Counted from the stretch's first letter, positions 40,413 to 54,554 are shown. The stretch: DNA of 64,000 bases from Myxococcota bacterium (GCA_041389495.1 JAWKRT010000003.1:248001-312000); one strand, 5' to 3'. Numbers and translations are program-made. The notes: a model not told the origin generated them from the sequence alone.

Positions 40413-40769
40413 GTGGCGACGAAGACGGCGGTCCGCTCATCGAGCGGCGCGGCCAGCCTGGCCGGCGTCCTGCTCGTGCTCGTCGGCTCGGCCGCCGTCG
40501 CGGGGCTCGACGCCGAGACGGGGCTCCGCACGTGGGCCGAGCTTCGCAGCGCCGAGCGCGTGGCGCGCGCGCGCGTCGAGGCGCTCGAACGCGACGTCGA
40601 TCGCCTGCGCGCCGAGGTCGACGCGCTCGCCTCCGACCCGCTCGCGCGCGAGCGCGCCATCCGCGAAGACCTCGAGCTCGCGCGCCCCGGCGAGTGGGTC
40701 GTCCGCTTCGGTCGGGCGGCCGGGCTCGCATCGTCGCCTGTCGGCGCAACTTCCCGAAATTCCAGATGA
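40413..40769 (+). CDS. FtsB/DivIC-like septum formation initiator protein
   Basis: The 118-residue protein has one transmembrane segment (about residues 13-31) followed by a coiled coil (VARARVEALERDVDRLRAEV) and the REDLELARPGEWVVRF motif that marks the FtsB/DivIC family. These proteins link FtsQ and FtsL in the divisome. The GTG start follows a GGGGGGAG stretch. Its C-terminal tail (SSPVGATSRNSR) is short and not conserved-looking. Confidence 0.8.
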   Translation: MATKTAVRSSSGAASLAGVLLVLVGSAAVAGLDAETGLRTWAELRSAERVARARVEALERDVDRLRAEVDALASDPLARERAIREDLELARPGEWVVRFGRAAGLASSPVGATSRNSR

Positions 40770-40824
40770 ATTCAGGCGTCGCCGCGTTGACGCGGACGCC
40801 GCGGCAGGCGATCCTCGGGCGCCC

Positions 40825-42555
40825 ATGAGCGACTCCCTGCGCCAACCCATCGAGGCCGCCGTGCGCGCGCTCCTCAGCGAGGCGGGCGACGACGGGCCCG
40901 TGCCCGAGTTCGCGCTCGAGGCGTCGCGCCAGCCCGAGCACGGCGACTTCGCGTGCAACGCGGCGATGCTGCTCGCGCGGCGCCTGCGACGGAAGCCGCG
41001 CGAGCTCGCGGAGGCGCTCGTCGCCGCGCTCGGTGACGCGGGCGGTCGCGTCGAGCGCGCCGAGGTGGCGGGCCCGGGCTTCGTGAACCTGTGGCTCGGC
41101 GGCGGGCACTGGCACGCGCTGCTTCGCGACATCGTCGCGGCCGGCGCGCGCTACGGCGCGAGCGACGACGGCAAGGGGGCGAAGACGATGGTCGAGTTCG
41201 TCTCCGCGAACCCGACCGGGCCGCTCAGCACCGGCCACGGCCGACAGGCCGTGCTCGGCGACTGCATCGCGCGGCTGCTCGCCTTCACCGGGCACGACGT
41301 CACGCGCGAGTACTACTTCAACAACGGCGGGCGCCAGATGCGCGTGCTCGGGGAGAGCGTGAAGGCGCGCTACCTCGAGGCGCTCGGCCGCGCGGCCGCG
41401 CCGCCGCCCGGCGCGTTCGACGAAGGGGCCGCCTGGCCCGAGTCCGTCGACGGCCTGCCGGTCGTCTTCCCGCGCGACGGCTACCAGGGCGACTACATCA
41501 AGGACATCGCGAACGCGATGATCGCCGAGTCCGGCGCCGCGCTCGCGGACGAGCCGGGCGACGGCGTGTTCCGCGAGCGCGCGGAGCGCGACATCTTCGC
41601 CGACATCCGCGCGACGCTCGACTCGATCGGCATCGCCTTCGACGTGTATTCGAACGAGAACGACCTCTACGCGCAGGGCAGGGTGGATGCGGTGCTCGCC
41701 GACCTGCGCGCGGCGGGCCTGTGCTACGACGCCGACGGCGCCGTCTGGATCGCCGCCACGAAGCTCGGGCTCGAGCGCGACCGCGTGCTCGTGAAGGGCA
41801 CGGGCGAGCCCACCTACATGACGCCCGACATCGCCTATCACCGCGAGAAGCTCGCGCGCGGCTTCGAGCGCGTGATCGACGTCCAGGGCGCCGACCACAA
41901 GGACCAGTTCCCGTTCGTGCAGGCCGGCCTGCGCGCGCTCGGGCTCGACGCCGACCGCATCGAGCTCGTCATGCACCAGTTCGTCACGATCACGAGCGGC
42001 GGCGAGCAGGTGAAGCAGTCGACGCGCCGCGCGACCTTCATCACCGTCGACGAGCTCGTCGAGCAGACGGGCGCCGACGTGTTCCGCTTCTTCATGATCG
42101 AGCGCAAGGCCGAGGGGCACCTCGACTTCGACCTCGACCTCGCGAAGGACCGCGACTGGAAGAAGAACCCCGCCTACTACGTGCAGTACGCGCACGCGCG
42201 CACGGCGGGGGTCGAGCGCAAGGCGCTCGAGGCCGGGCTCGCGGCGCCCGCAGGCGACGCGCTCGACGCCTCGCCGCTCGCGCTCCCCGAGGAGATCGCG
42301 ATCGTCAAGAAGCTCGGCGAGTTCCCCGCGCTCGTCGCGCGCTCCGCCCAGGCGCGCGAGCCGCACCACGTCGCCTACTACCTTCGCGAGCTGGCCGGCC
42401 TGTGGAACCCCTACCTCCAGGACGGGAAGCACCACCGCATCGTCTCCGACGACGTCGCGCTCTCGCTCGCCCGCCTCGGGCTCGCGCGCGCGGTGCACAC
42501 GGTGCTCGCGAACGGGCTCGCGCTGCTCGGCGTCTCGGCGCCGGAGTCCATGTGA
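40825..42555 (+). CDS. argS: arginyl-tRNA synthetase
   Basis: The 576-residue class I synthetase attaches arginine to tRNA-Arg. It has the N-terminal additional domain, the Rossmann-fold motif SANPTGPLSTGHGRQAVLGD, the REYYFNNGGRQMRVLG segment, and the C-terminal anticodon-binding DALR domain (HHVAYYLRELAGLWNPYLQD). The HIGH-like motif reads STGH, so the first histidine is replaced by serine. No canonical KMSK is expected in many ArgRS. ATG without an obvious Shine-Dalgarno. Confidence 0.96.
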   Translation: MSDSLRQPIEAAVRALLSEAGDDGPVPEFALEASRQPEHGDFACNAAMLLARRLRRKPRELAEALVAALGDAGGRVERAEVAGPGFVNLWLGGGHWHALLRDIVAAGARYGASDDGKGAKTMVEFVSANPTGPLSTGHGRQAVLGDCIARLLAFTGHDVTREYYFNNGGRQMRVLGESVKARYLEALGRAAAPPPGAFDEGAAWPESVDGLPVVFPRDGYQGDYIKDIANAMIAESGAALADEPGDGVFRERAERDIFADIRATLDSIGIAFDVYSNENDLYAQGRVDAVLADLRAAGLCYDADGAVWIAATKLGLERDRVLVKGTGEPTYMTPDIAYHREKLARGFERVIDVQGADHKDQFPFVQAGLRALGLDADRIELVMHQFVTITSGGEQVKQSTRRATFITVDELVEQTGADVFRFFMIERKAEGHLDFDLDLAKDRDWKKNPAYYVQYAHARTAGVERKALEAGLAAPAGDALDASPLALPEEIAIVKKLGEFPALVARSAQAREPHHVAYYLRELAGLWNPYLQDGKHHRIVSDDVALSLARLGLARAVHTVLANGLALLGVSAPESM

Positions 42556-43191
42556 TGGCGGCGCGGTCGAAGGAACGCGCCGCGCGGCGCGGCGCCGGCT
42601 GGCTCGGATGGATCGCGACGCTCGGCGGCGGCGCGCTCCTCGTCGTCGTCGCGTTCGCGACCGGCGTCGTGCTCGGCGTCGCGAGCGAGGAGCCGACGCT
42701 CGTCACGGGCCACCTGGGCGGACGCAGCGACGTCGTGCCGTGGACGGTCGCGCAGGCCGACGCGGCGCAGGAGGACGCCGCCGGCGCGGCGCCGCCGCCG
42801 CCGGGCGCCGCCGAGTCCGCGCTCGCCGCGGCGCCCCGTGCCGCCCGCGCCGGTCGCGCCGCCGCGCCGCGAGCGCGCGCCGCTCCCGGCCGTCGGCGCC
42901 GGGCCGCCGGACGGTGCGTACGCGATCCAGGTCGGCGCCTTCGATTCGAGCGAGGCGGCGCGCAAGATGGTCGAGGCCCTCGCCGCGAAGGGACACGCGA
43001 GCTATCTCGCGGCCGGCGCGGCGGCGCGCGACGGCCGCTGGCGCGTGCGCATCGGGCCGTTCGCGACCCGCGACGAGGCGGAGGCGCGCGCCGACGCGCT
43101 CAAGCAGAGCGAGAAGCTCCCGACCTGGGTGTTGTTCGAGGAAGGGGCGAGCGCGGCCTCGCCGCCCGACGCGGCGGCGCGCCGGAGCTGA
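42555..43191 (+). CDS. SPOR-domain membrane protein, interrupted by an apparent frameshift
   Basis: Starting at ATG 42555 (overlapping the argS stop, TGATG), the frame encodes a basic tail, one transmembrane helix (LGGGALLVVVAFATGVVLGV) and an Ala/Pro-rich linker as far as the codons at 42834. After a run of four C (42834-42837) this frame becomes Arg-rich nonsense while the +1 frame continues with VPPAPVAPPRRE and a SPOR domain (YAIQVGAFDSSEAARKMVEA; RWRVRIGPFATRDEAEARAD) to the stop at 43191. Removing one C fuses the two parts exactly. SPOR domains bind denuded peptidoglycan at the septum. Sequencing error, real inactivation or programmed shift cannot be told apart here. Confidence 0.75.
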
Positions 43192-43334
43192 CGGCGCGCC
43201 GCGCCGGCGTGCGGCCGCGCGCGCGGGCGTCGATGCCGCCGCGCGCGGCGAACGCGCGGCGCCGCGCGCGGCAGGCGTCGCGCGCAGGCGGGCGGGCGCG
43301 CGCAGGACGATCGCGGAGCGAGCTTGGAGCCGGG

Positions 43335-44264
43335 ATGCGCTGGATCGTGATCGGAAGTCGCGGACAGCTCGGGCAGTGCCTCGCGCAGCAGCTCGCGGCC
43401 GACCCGCGCGTGCGCGCCGTCGAGGCGCTGGCGCGGCCCGACGTCGACCTCGCGGACGCGGCCTCGCTCGACGCGGCGCTCGATCGCGCCGCGCCCGCAG
43501 CGGGCGACGTCGTCGCCAACGCCGCGGCCTACACGGCCGTCGACGCCTGCGAGAGCGACGAGGCGACGGCGCGCGCCGTGAACGCACTCGCACCCGAGCG
43601 GATGGCCGCGCGCTGCGCGCGCGCCGGCGCGCGCTTCGTGCACGTCTCGACCGACTACGTGTTCCCCGGCGATGCGAGCGAGCCCTACCGCGAGGACGAC
43701 GAGACCGGGCCGCGCACGGCCTACGGGCGCACGAAGCTCGAGGGCGAGCAGCGCGTCGCGGCGGCGTGCCCGGATGCGCTCGTCGTGCGCACGAGCTGGG
43801 TGTTCGGGCCGGGCCGCAACTTCGTCGGCGCCATCCTCCGCCAGGCGGGGCTGCGCCGCGCGGGCGAAGCGAGCGGGCCGCTCCGCGTCGTCGACGACCA
43901 GAGCGGCTCGCCGACCTACGCGGCCGACCTCGCGAGCGGGCTGCGCCAGCTCGTCGCCGCGGGCGCGAGCGGGCTCTTCCACCTGTGCAACCGCGGCGCG
44001 ACGACGTGGTGGGACTTCGCGCGCGCCATCCTCGACGAGTCCGGCCACGCCGATCTCGCGATCGACCGCGCCCGCACCGCCGACCTCGCACTCCCCGCGC
44101 CGCGCCCGGCCTACTCGGTGCTCGACGTCGCGCGCGCCGCCGCGCTCGGCGTCGCGCTGCGGCCGTGGCGCGAGGCGCTCGTCGCCTACCTCGCGAGCGA
44201 CCCCGGACGCGCACTCGTCGCGGCCTCGGCGCCGCGCGAAGCCGCGCGCGCGGGAGGGGCGTGA
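43335..44264 (+). CDS. RmlD-family dTDP-4-dehydrorhamnose reductase-like protein
   Basis: The 309-residue short-chain reductase has the NAD(P)-binding GSRGQLGQ motif (residues 7-14), HVSTDYVFPG, the catalytic TAYGRTKLEGE (Tyr-x3-Lys) and VVRTSWVFGPGRNF, all typical of RmlD/RfbD. It would reduce dTDP-4-dehydrorhamnose to dTDP-L-rhamnose, but no other rml genes are nearby, so a related sugar-nucleotide role is possible. A 143-bp GC-rich gap separates it from the SPOR gene; the upstream TTGGAG is a weak Shine-Dalgarno. Confidence 0.85.
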   Translation: MRWIVIGSRGQLGQCLAQQLAADPRVRAVEALARPDVDLADAASLDAALDRAAPAAGDVVANAAAYTAVDACESDEATARAVNALAPERMAARCARAGARFVHVSTDYVFPGDASEPYREDDETGPRTAYGRTKLEGEQRVAAACPDALVVRTSWVFGPGRNFVGAILRQAGLRRAGEASGPLRVVDDQSGSPTYAADLASGLRQLVAAGASGLFHLCNRGATTWWDFARAILDESGHADLAIDRARTADLALPAPRPAYSVLDVARAAALGVALRPWREALVAYLASDPGRALVAASAPREAARAGGA

Positions 44265-46081
44265 TGGCGCACGCTCCCGAGGTCCCGCGCGAGCGCATCC
44301 GCAACTTCTGCATCGTGGCGCACATCGACCACGGCAAGAGCACGCTCGCCGACCGCCTGCTCGACGCGACGCAGGCCGTCGCGGCGCGCGACAAGCGCGA
44401 CCAGTTCCTCGACAGCATGGACATCGAGCGCGAGCGCGGCATCACGATCAAGGCGCAGACCGCGCGCATCCGCTACCGGGCGCAGGACGGCCTGGTCTAC
44501 GTGCTGAACCTGATCGACACACCCGGGCACGTCGACTTCTCGTACGAGGTGTCGCGCGCGCTGCAGGCGTGCGAGGGCGCGGTGCTGGTCGTCGACGCGG
44601 CGCAGGGCATCGAGGCGCAGACGCTCGCCAACACCTATCTCGCGATCGACGCGAACCTCGAGATCATCCCGGTCGTCAACAAGATCGATCTCCCGTCGGC
44701 CGAGCCCGAGCGCGTGGCGCAGGAGATCGAGGACGTGATCGGCCTCGACGCGGCGGACGTCATCCCCGTGTCGGCCAAGGAAGGGAAGGGCATCCCCGAG
44801 CTGCTCGAGGCGATCGTGCACAAGGTGCCGCCGCCGCGCGGCGACGCCGCCGCGCCGGCCCGCGCGCTCGTCTTCGACTCGTGGTTCGACGCGTACGTGG
44901 GCGCGGTGCTGCTCGTGCGCGTCTTCGACGGCGTGCTCGAGCGCCGCCAGCGCGTGCGCTTCATGGCGACCGGCAAGGAGCACGAGATCGGCGAGATCCA
45001 GGTCGTCGACCCGTACCCGCGCAAGATCGAGGCGCTCCACGCGGGCGAGGTGGGCGTCGTGATCGCGGGCATCAAGACGCTCGCCGAGGTGCGCATCGGC
45101 GACACGATCACGAGCGCGGCGGGCGGCGCGAGCGAGCCGCTCCCCGGGTTCCAGGAGGTGAAGCCGATGGTCTTCGCCGGCCTGTACCCCGTCGACGCGG
45201 ACGACTACGACGACCTGAAGGCGGCGCTCGAGAAGTTCAAGCTCAACGACTCGAGCTTCCGCTACGAGCCGGAGACGAGCGCGGCGCTCGGCTTCGGCTT
45301 CCGCTGCGGCTTCCTCGGCTTCCTGCACGCCGAGATCGTGCAGGAGCGGCTCGAGCGCGAGTACGGCCTGAACCTCATCACCACCGCGCCGACCGTGCGC
45401 TACCGCGTCGTGCCGAAGTTCGGCGAGCCCGCCTTCGAGATCGAGAGCCCGGCCGCGCTCCCCGACGAGCGCGAGCGCGTCGAGGAGCCCATCGTCACCG
45501 CGACGATCCACGTGCCGAGCGACTACGTGGGCGTCGTGCTCGCGCTCTGCCAGGAGCGGCGCGGCGTGCAGAAGGACATGGCGGTGCACGGGAGCCGCGT
45601 GCAGATCCGCTACCAGCTCCCGCTCGCGGAGATCGTGACCGACTTCCACGACAAGCTGAAGAGCATCACGCGCGGCTACGGCTCGTTCGACTACGAGCTC
45701 ACCGGCTACGAGCCCGCCGACCTCGTGAAGCTCGACATCCTCGTGAACGGCGACAAGGTGGACGCGCTCTCGATGATCGTGCACCGCGCGAAGGCGCAGT
45801 TCGCGGGCTCCGAGCTCGCGCGCAAGCTCAAGGAGTTCATCCCGCGCCAGATGTTCCAGGTCGCGATCCAGGCCGCGGTCGGCAGCCGCGTGATCGCGCG
45901 GACGACGGTGAAGGCGCTGCGCAAGAACGTCACCGCGAAGTGCTACGGCGGCGACATCAGCCGCAAGCGCAAGCTGCTCGAGAAGCAGAAGGAAGGGAAG
46001 AAGCGCATGAAGAAGGTGGGCTCGGTCGAGATCCCCCAGGAGGCCTTCCTCGCGGCGCTCCGCCTCGGGGACGACTCGTGA
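44264..46081 (+). CDS. lepA: elongation factor 4 (LepA)
   Basis: The 605-residue GTPase has G1 AHIDHGKSTLADRLL, switch I ERGITIKAQTA, G3 DTPGHVDFSYEV, G4 NKID, and the LepA-specific C-terminal domain (KALRKNVTAKCYGGDISRKR). It is known to back-translocate or remodel ribosomes. ATG overlaps the previous stop (TGATG). Confidence 0.97.
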   Translation: MAHAPEVPRERIRNFCIVAHIDHGKSTLADRLLDATQAVAARDKRDQFLDSMDIERERGITIKAQTARIRYRAQDGLVYVLNLIDTPGHVDFSYEVSRALQACEGAVLVVDAAQGIEAQTLANTYLAIDANLEIIPVVNKIDLPSAEPERVAQEIEDVIGLDAADVIPVSAKEGKGIPELLEAIVHKVPPPRGDAAAPARALVFDSWFDAYVGAVLLVRVFDGVLERRQRVRFMATGKEHEIGEIQVVDPYPRKIEALHAGEVGVVIAGIKTLAEVRIGDTITSAAGGASEPLPGFQEVKPMVFAGLYPVDADDYDDLKAALEKFKLNDSSFRYEPETSAALGFGFRCGFLGFLHAEIVQERLEREYGLNLITTAPTVRYRVVPKFGEPAFEIESPAALPDERERVEEPIVTATIHVPSDYVGVVLALCQERRGVQKDMAVHGSRVQIRYQLPLAEIVTDFHDKLKSITRGYGSFDYELTGYEPADLVKLDILVNGDKVDALSMIVHRAKAQFAGSELARKLKEFIPRQMFQVAIQAAVGSRVIARTTVKALRKNVTAKCYGGDISRKRKLLEKQKEGKKRMKKVGSVEIPQEAFLAALRLGDDS

Positions 46082-46956
46082 GCGAGGGCGGCGCGGGGCC
46101 GGCGGAGACCGGCGAGGAGTCCGAGCGCGAGATGACCTTCGGCGAGAAGGTCTGGGAGCAGGTGAGCACGCTCGGGCTCGCGATCGTGATCGCGCTCGCG
46201 ATCCGCGCCGTCGTGATCGAGCCCTATCGCATCCCGAGCGGGTCGATGCTTCCGACGCTGCTGATCGGCGACCATCTCTTCGTCAACAAGTTCCTGTACG
46301 GCGCGCAGATCCCGTTCACGCACGTGCGGCTCCCGGCGGTGCGCGCGCCGGAGCGCGGCGACATCGTCGTCTTCCGCGTCGCGCGCGGCCCGCACGGCGA
46401 GATCGCGCCCGCGGACGTCGAGCCCCTCTGGCGTCGCGACGACTTCGTGAAGCGCGTCGTCGGGCTCCCCGGCGACCGCATCGAGGTGCGCCCGGGCGGC
46501 GAGGTCTGGATCAACGGCGAGCGCATGGCGAGCGCGCCGAACGGGCGCCGCTTCGTCGACGAGCGCGGCGTGCCGCTCGAGATGCGCGTCGAGCAGCTCG
46601 GCGTGTGCGAGCACCTCGTCGTCGACGACCCGCGCACGCTCGGGAAGGTGCAGGCGCCCTACACGATTCCGGAAGGGCGCTACTTCATGATGGGCGACAA
46701 CCGCGACAACTCGCAGGACAGCCGCGCCTGGGGAACCGTCGCGCTCGACGACTTCAAGGGGCCGGCGTTCATCCTCTACTGGTCGTGGAACCACGAGGGC
46801 AACTTCCTCGCGTTCCTGAACCCCGTGAACTGGTTCCGCATCCCGAAGCGCTGGGATCGCATGATGCACCGCGTGCGCTGCGGCGACCTCGAGGCGCCCG
46901 ACGAGGCGGGCCTGCTGCACGACGCGCAGCCGAGCGCGTTCCAGAACAGGGGTTGA
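46078..46956 (+). CDS. lepB: signal peptidase I
   Basis: The 292-residue protease has one N-terminal membrane helix (LGLAIVIALAIRAVVI), then the catalytic serine in IPSGSMLPTL, the catalytic lysine in DDFVKRVVGLPGD and the MGDNRDNSQDSR box. It cleaves signal peptides on the outer face of the inner membrane. Start GTG 46078 overlaps the lepA stop (GTGA). The lepA-lepB pair is the classical arrangement. Confidence 0.96.
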   Translation: MSEGGAGPAETGEESEREMTFGEKVWEQVSTLGLAIVIALAIRAVVIEPYRIPSGSMLPTLLIGDHLFVNKFLYGAQIPFTHVRLPAVRAPERGDIVVFRVARGPHGEIAPADVEPLWRRDDFVKRVVGLPGDRIEVRPGGEVWINGERMASAPNGRRFVDERGVPLEMRVEQLGVCEHLVVDDPRTLGKVQAPYTIPEGRYFMMGDNRDNSQDSRAWGTVALDDFKGPAFILYWSWNHEGNFLAFLNPVNWFRIPKRWDRMMHRVRCGDLEAPDEAGLLHDAQPSAFQNRG

Positions 46957-46969
46957 TCGCGCCCGCGCG

Positions 46970-46997
46970 TTGACGCCCGGACGACGGCCGGTAGACT
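46970..46997 (+). promoter_or_regulatory. promoter of the pyrR-pyrBC-carAB operon
   Basis: TTGACG (46970-46975) and TAGACT (46992-46997) are separated by 16 bp, giving a predicted start near 47004 and a leader of about 120 nt before pyrR. Confidence 0.65.
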
Positions 46998-47083
46998 GCC
47001 GCGCCGAGTCCAGGGTCGGCGCAGCCGCCGCGAGCGGCCGCCGGCCCACGGATCGCGCAGCTCGACGACGTCGCGACGAACGG

Positions 47084-47116
47084 CCTTTTAACTCCGTCCT
47101 GCGAGGCGGAGAAAGG
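47084..47116 (+). promoter_or_regulatory. PyrR-binding RNA hairpin in the pyrR leader
   Basis: After a CCTTTTAA stretch, the stem CTCCG (47092-47096) pairs with CGGAG (47107-47111), and CC (47098-47099) with GG (47105-47106), around the purine-rich loop TGCGA; GAAAGG follows. This is the consensus layout of PyrR anti-antiterminator/binding loops (loop GAGG, then AAAGG). The Shine-Dalgarno GGAGAAAGG forms the 3' side, 8 nt before the pyrR GTG, so UMP-bound PyrR could block translation, as described in actinobacteria. No terminator is visible. Confidence 0.7.
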
Positions 47117-47123
47117 TTCCCGG

Positions 47124-47792
47124 GTGGCCCCCAGCTCGCCCACGACTCCCGCGCCCCGCGCCGGATCCTCCGGCAGCGCGCGCTCCTCCGGCTCCGGAGC
47201 CGCCGCACCGCCCGCGCCGTCCGCGAACGGCCCTTCGATCCTCGACGACACCGGCATCCGGCGCGCGCTCATGCGCATCGCGCACGAGATCGTCGAGCGC
47301 AACGCCGACCCCGGCGAGCTCTACCTCGTCGCGATCCCGAACGGCGGCGTCCCGCTCGGCCGGCTGCTCGTCGAGAACATCGAGAAGATCAGCGAGCGGC
47401 GCGCGCCGCTCGGCATCCTCGACACGACGCTCTACCGCGACGACCTCGCGACGAGCGGCGAGCGCCCGCCGCTGCGCAAGACCGAGATGCCCTCGTCCGT
47501 CGACGGCCGCGTCGTCGTGCTGGTCGAGGACGTCGTCAACACCGGGCGCACGATCCGCGCGGCGATGGACGCGCTCATGGACTTCGGGCGGCCGCGGATG
47601 GTGCAGGTGGTCGCGCTCGTCGACCGCGGCCACCGCGAGCTGCCGATCAAGATCGACTTCGTCGGCAAGAACATCCCGACGCAGGCGCACGAGAAGGTGC
47701 ACCTCGTCGCGGAGCCGACCGGGCGCGAGCCGATGTGCGTCGTGCTCGAGACGAGCGAAGGGCGCGACGCGCAGGGTGGGGGGCAGGCATGA
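47124..47792 (+). CDS. pyrR: bifunctional pyr operon regulator / uracil phosphoribosyltransferase PyrR
   Basis: The 222-residue protein has the PRPP-binding motif VVLVEDVVNTGRTIRAAMD and the PyrR core (ILDDTGIRRALMRIAHEIVE, IPNGGVPLGRLL). It binds pyr mRNA in response to UMP and often also makes UMP from uracil. GTG start after GGAGAAAGG. The first 36 residues are a Ser/Ala/Pro-rich extension not normally present in the family. Confidence 0.93.
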   Translation: MAPSSPTTPAPRAGSSGSARSSGSGAAAPPAPSANGPSILDDTGIRRALMRIAHEIVERNADPGELYLVAIPNGGVPLGRLLVENIEKISERRAPLGILDTTLYRDDLATSGERPPLRKTEMPSSVDGRVVVLVEDVVNTGRTIRAAMDALMDFGRPRMVQVVALVDRGHRELPIKIDFVGKNIPTQAHEKVHLVAEPTGREPMCVVLETSEGRDAQGGGQA

Positions 47793-48775
47793 TCGGGAGC
47801 GATCTGCTCGGCATCGAGGATCTCGAGCCGCACGAGATCGAGAGGATCCTCGACACCGCCGAGCGCATGCAGGAGATCGGCACGCGCGAGGTGAAGAAGG
47901 TGCCGACGCTGCGCGGACAGACGATCGTGAACCTGTTCTTCGAGCCGTCGACGCGCACGGCGTCGAGCTTCGAGATCGCGGGCAAGCGCCTGTCGGCCGA
48001 CGTCGTCAACTTCTCGGCCTCGAGCTCGAGCCTGACGAAGGCCGAGAGCATCCTCGACACCGCGCAGACGCTCGACGCGATGGACCCCGACTGCGTGATC
48101 GTGCGGCACAAGGTCGCGGGCGTGCCGAAGCGCATCGCGGACGTGCTCGACGCGCCGGTGATCAACGCGGGCGACGGCGCGCACGAGCACCCGACGCAGG
48201 CGCTCCTCGACATGCTCACCGTCCGCCAACGCAAGGGAAGGCTCGACGGGCTGAGCGTCGCGATCGTCGGCGACATCACGCACTCGCGCGTGGCGCGCTC
48301 GAACATCTACGGCTTCTCGAAGATGGGCGCGGAGGTGCGCGTCACCGGGCCGCCGACCATGCTGCCGCCCGCGATCGAGACGCTCGGCGTGAAGGCGTGC
48401 GGCACGCTGCGCGAGGCGCTCGACGGCGTCGACGTCGTCATGATGCTGCGCATCCAGCGCGAGCGGAGCCAGGGCGCGCTCTTCCCGAGCATCCGCGAGT
48501 ACTCGGCCACCTACGGGCTCGACCGCGCGAAGCTGCGCTTCGCGAAGGACGACGCGATCGTGATGCACCCGGGCCCCGTGAACCGCGGCGTCGAGCTCTC
48601 GACCGAGCTCGTCGACCAGGGCCCGAGCGTGATCCTCGACCAGGTGCGCAACGGCGTCGCGATCCGCATGGCCGTCCTCTACCTGTTCTCGGGACGGCCG
48701 CGGCTCGGCGAGCGCGGCGAGCCGGTGGAGCGCAGCGACGGGACGGAGCGCGGCGAGCGCGGGGAGGCGGCCTAG
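47789..48775 (+). CDS. pyrB: aspartate carbamoyltransferase catalytic subunit
   Basis: The 328-residue enzyme makes N-carbamoyl-aspartate. FFEPSTRTASSFEIAGKRL is the carbamoyl-phosphate site and DGAHEHPTQALLDMLT, GDITHSRVARSN and MHPGPVNRGVE are also present. The charged C-terminal tail (about 20 residues) is unusual. ATG overlaps the pyrR stop (ATGA). Confidence 0.97.
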   Translation: MIGSDLLGIEDLEPHEIERILDTAERMQEIGTREVKKVPTLRGQTIVNLFFEPSTRTASSFEIAGKRLSADVVNFSASSSSLTKAESILDTAQTLDAMDPDCVIVRHKVAGVPKRIADVLDAPVINAGDGAHEHPTQALLDMLTVRQRKGRLDGLSVAIVGDITHSRVARSNIYGFSKMGAEVRVTGPPTMLPPAIETLGVKACGTLREALDGVDVVMMLRIQRERSQGALFPSIREYSATYGLDRAKLRFAKDDAIVMHPGPVNRGVELSTELVDQGPSVILDQVRNGVAIRMAVLYLFSGRPRLGERGEPVERSDGTERGERGEAA

Positions 48776-48776
48776 C

Positions 48777-50068
48777 ATGTCGCGCATCGTGATCCGCGGC
48801 GGCCGGGTGCTCGACCCGGCGAGCGACCGGGACGAGCCGGCGGACGTGCTCCTCGAGAACGGCTGGGTCGCCGCCGTCGGCCCCGGCCTCGAGGCGCGCG
48901 GCGCCGAGGTGCTCGACGCGACGGGCTGCTGGGTGGCGCCGGGCTTCGTCGACATGCACGCGCACCTGCGCGAGCCCGGGCAGGAGTACAAGGAGGATCT
49001 CGCCTCCGGCGGTCGCGCGGGCGTCGCGGGCGGCTTCACGTCGATCGCCTGCATGGCGAACACGAACCCGGTGAACGACGACCCGTCGGTCACCGAGTTC
49101 ATCCTCGACCGCGCGCGCCAGGAGTCGCCGGCGCGCGTCTACCCCGTCGCGGCCGCGACGCAGGGGCTGCGCGGCGAGGTGATGACCGAGATGGCGGCGC
49201 TGCGCGCCGCGGGCGCGGTCGCCTTCAGCGACGACGGCCGGACCATCATGGACACGGGCGTGATGCGCCGCGTGCTCGAGTACTCGCGGCTCGTCGACGC
49301 GCCGGTGATGGTCCACGCCGAGGACTGCTCGCTCGTCGGCCACGGCGTCGTCAACGAGGGCCCGATCTCGACGCGGCTCGGCCTGCCCGGCAACCCGACG
49401 ATGGCCGAGGACATCCTCGTGGCGCGCGACCTCGCACTCGCGCGCGCGACGGGGGCGCGCCTGCACGTGGCGCACATCTCGTCCGCCGGCGCCGTCGAGC
49501 TCGTGCGCCGCGCGCGCGAGAGCGGCGTGCAGGTGACGGCGGAGGTGACGCCGCACCACCTGACGCTCACCGACGAGGCGACGCTCGGCTTCGACACGAA
49601 CACGAAGATGGCGCCGCCGCTGCGCTCGCGGGAGGACGTCGAGGCGTGCCGCCGCGCGCTCGCGGAGGGCGTGATCGACGCGATCGCGACCGACCACGCG
49701 CCGCACGCCGTCCACGAGAAGGAGCAGGACTTCGAGGCCGCGCCGCCCGGCATCCTCGGCCTCGAAACCGCCTTCCCGGTCGTGCTCGAGCTCGTGCGCG
49801 ACGGCGTGCTCACGCCGCTCGCGCTCGTGCGCGCGCTCTCGCACGCACCCGCGCGGCTGCTCGGCCTCGACGCGGGCTCGCTGCGCGAGGGGGCGCCGGG
49901 GGACGTCGTCGTGCTGTCTCCCGACCGCCGGTTCGTGTACGACCCGGCGAAGGGCTATTCCAAGAGCCGCAACTCGCCCTGGGCCGGGCACGCCTTCGAG
50001 GGCTGCGTCGTCGCCACGCTGGTCGGCGGCCGCCTCGTCTACCACCACGATCGCGGAGTACTGGTCGA

Positions 50069-50072
<4 letters not shown>
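48777..50072 (+). CDS. pyrC: dihydroorotase
   Basis: The 431-residue class I amidohydrolase has the metal motif GFVDMHAHLREPGQEYKEDL, HAEDCSL, the second metal-site HISSAGAV, and ATDHAPHAVHEKEQ. It cyclises carbamoyl-aspartate to dihydroorotate. The active-site residues are intact, so it is not the inactive PyrC' form that associates with some PyrB. It starts one base after pyrB. Confidence 0.96.
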
Positions 50073-51331
<1,259 letters not shown>

Positions 51332-51333
51332 GC

Positions 51334-54554
<3,221 letters not shown>

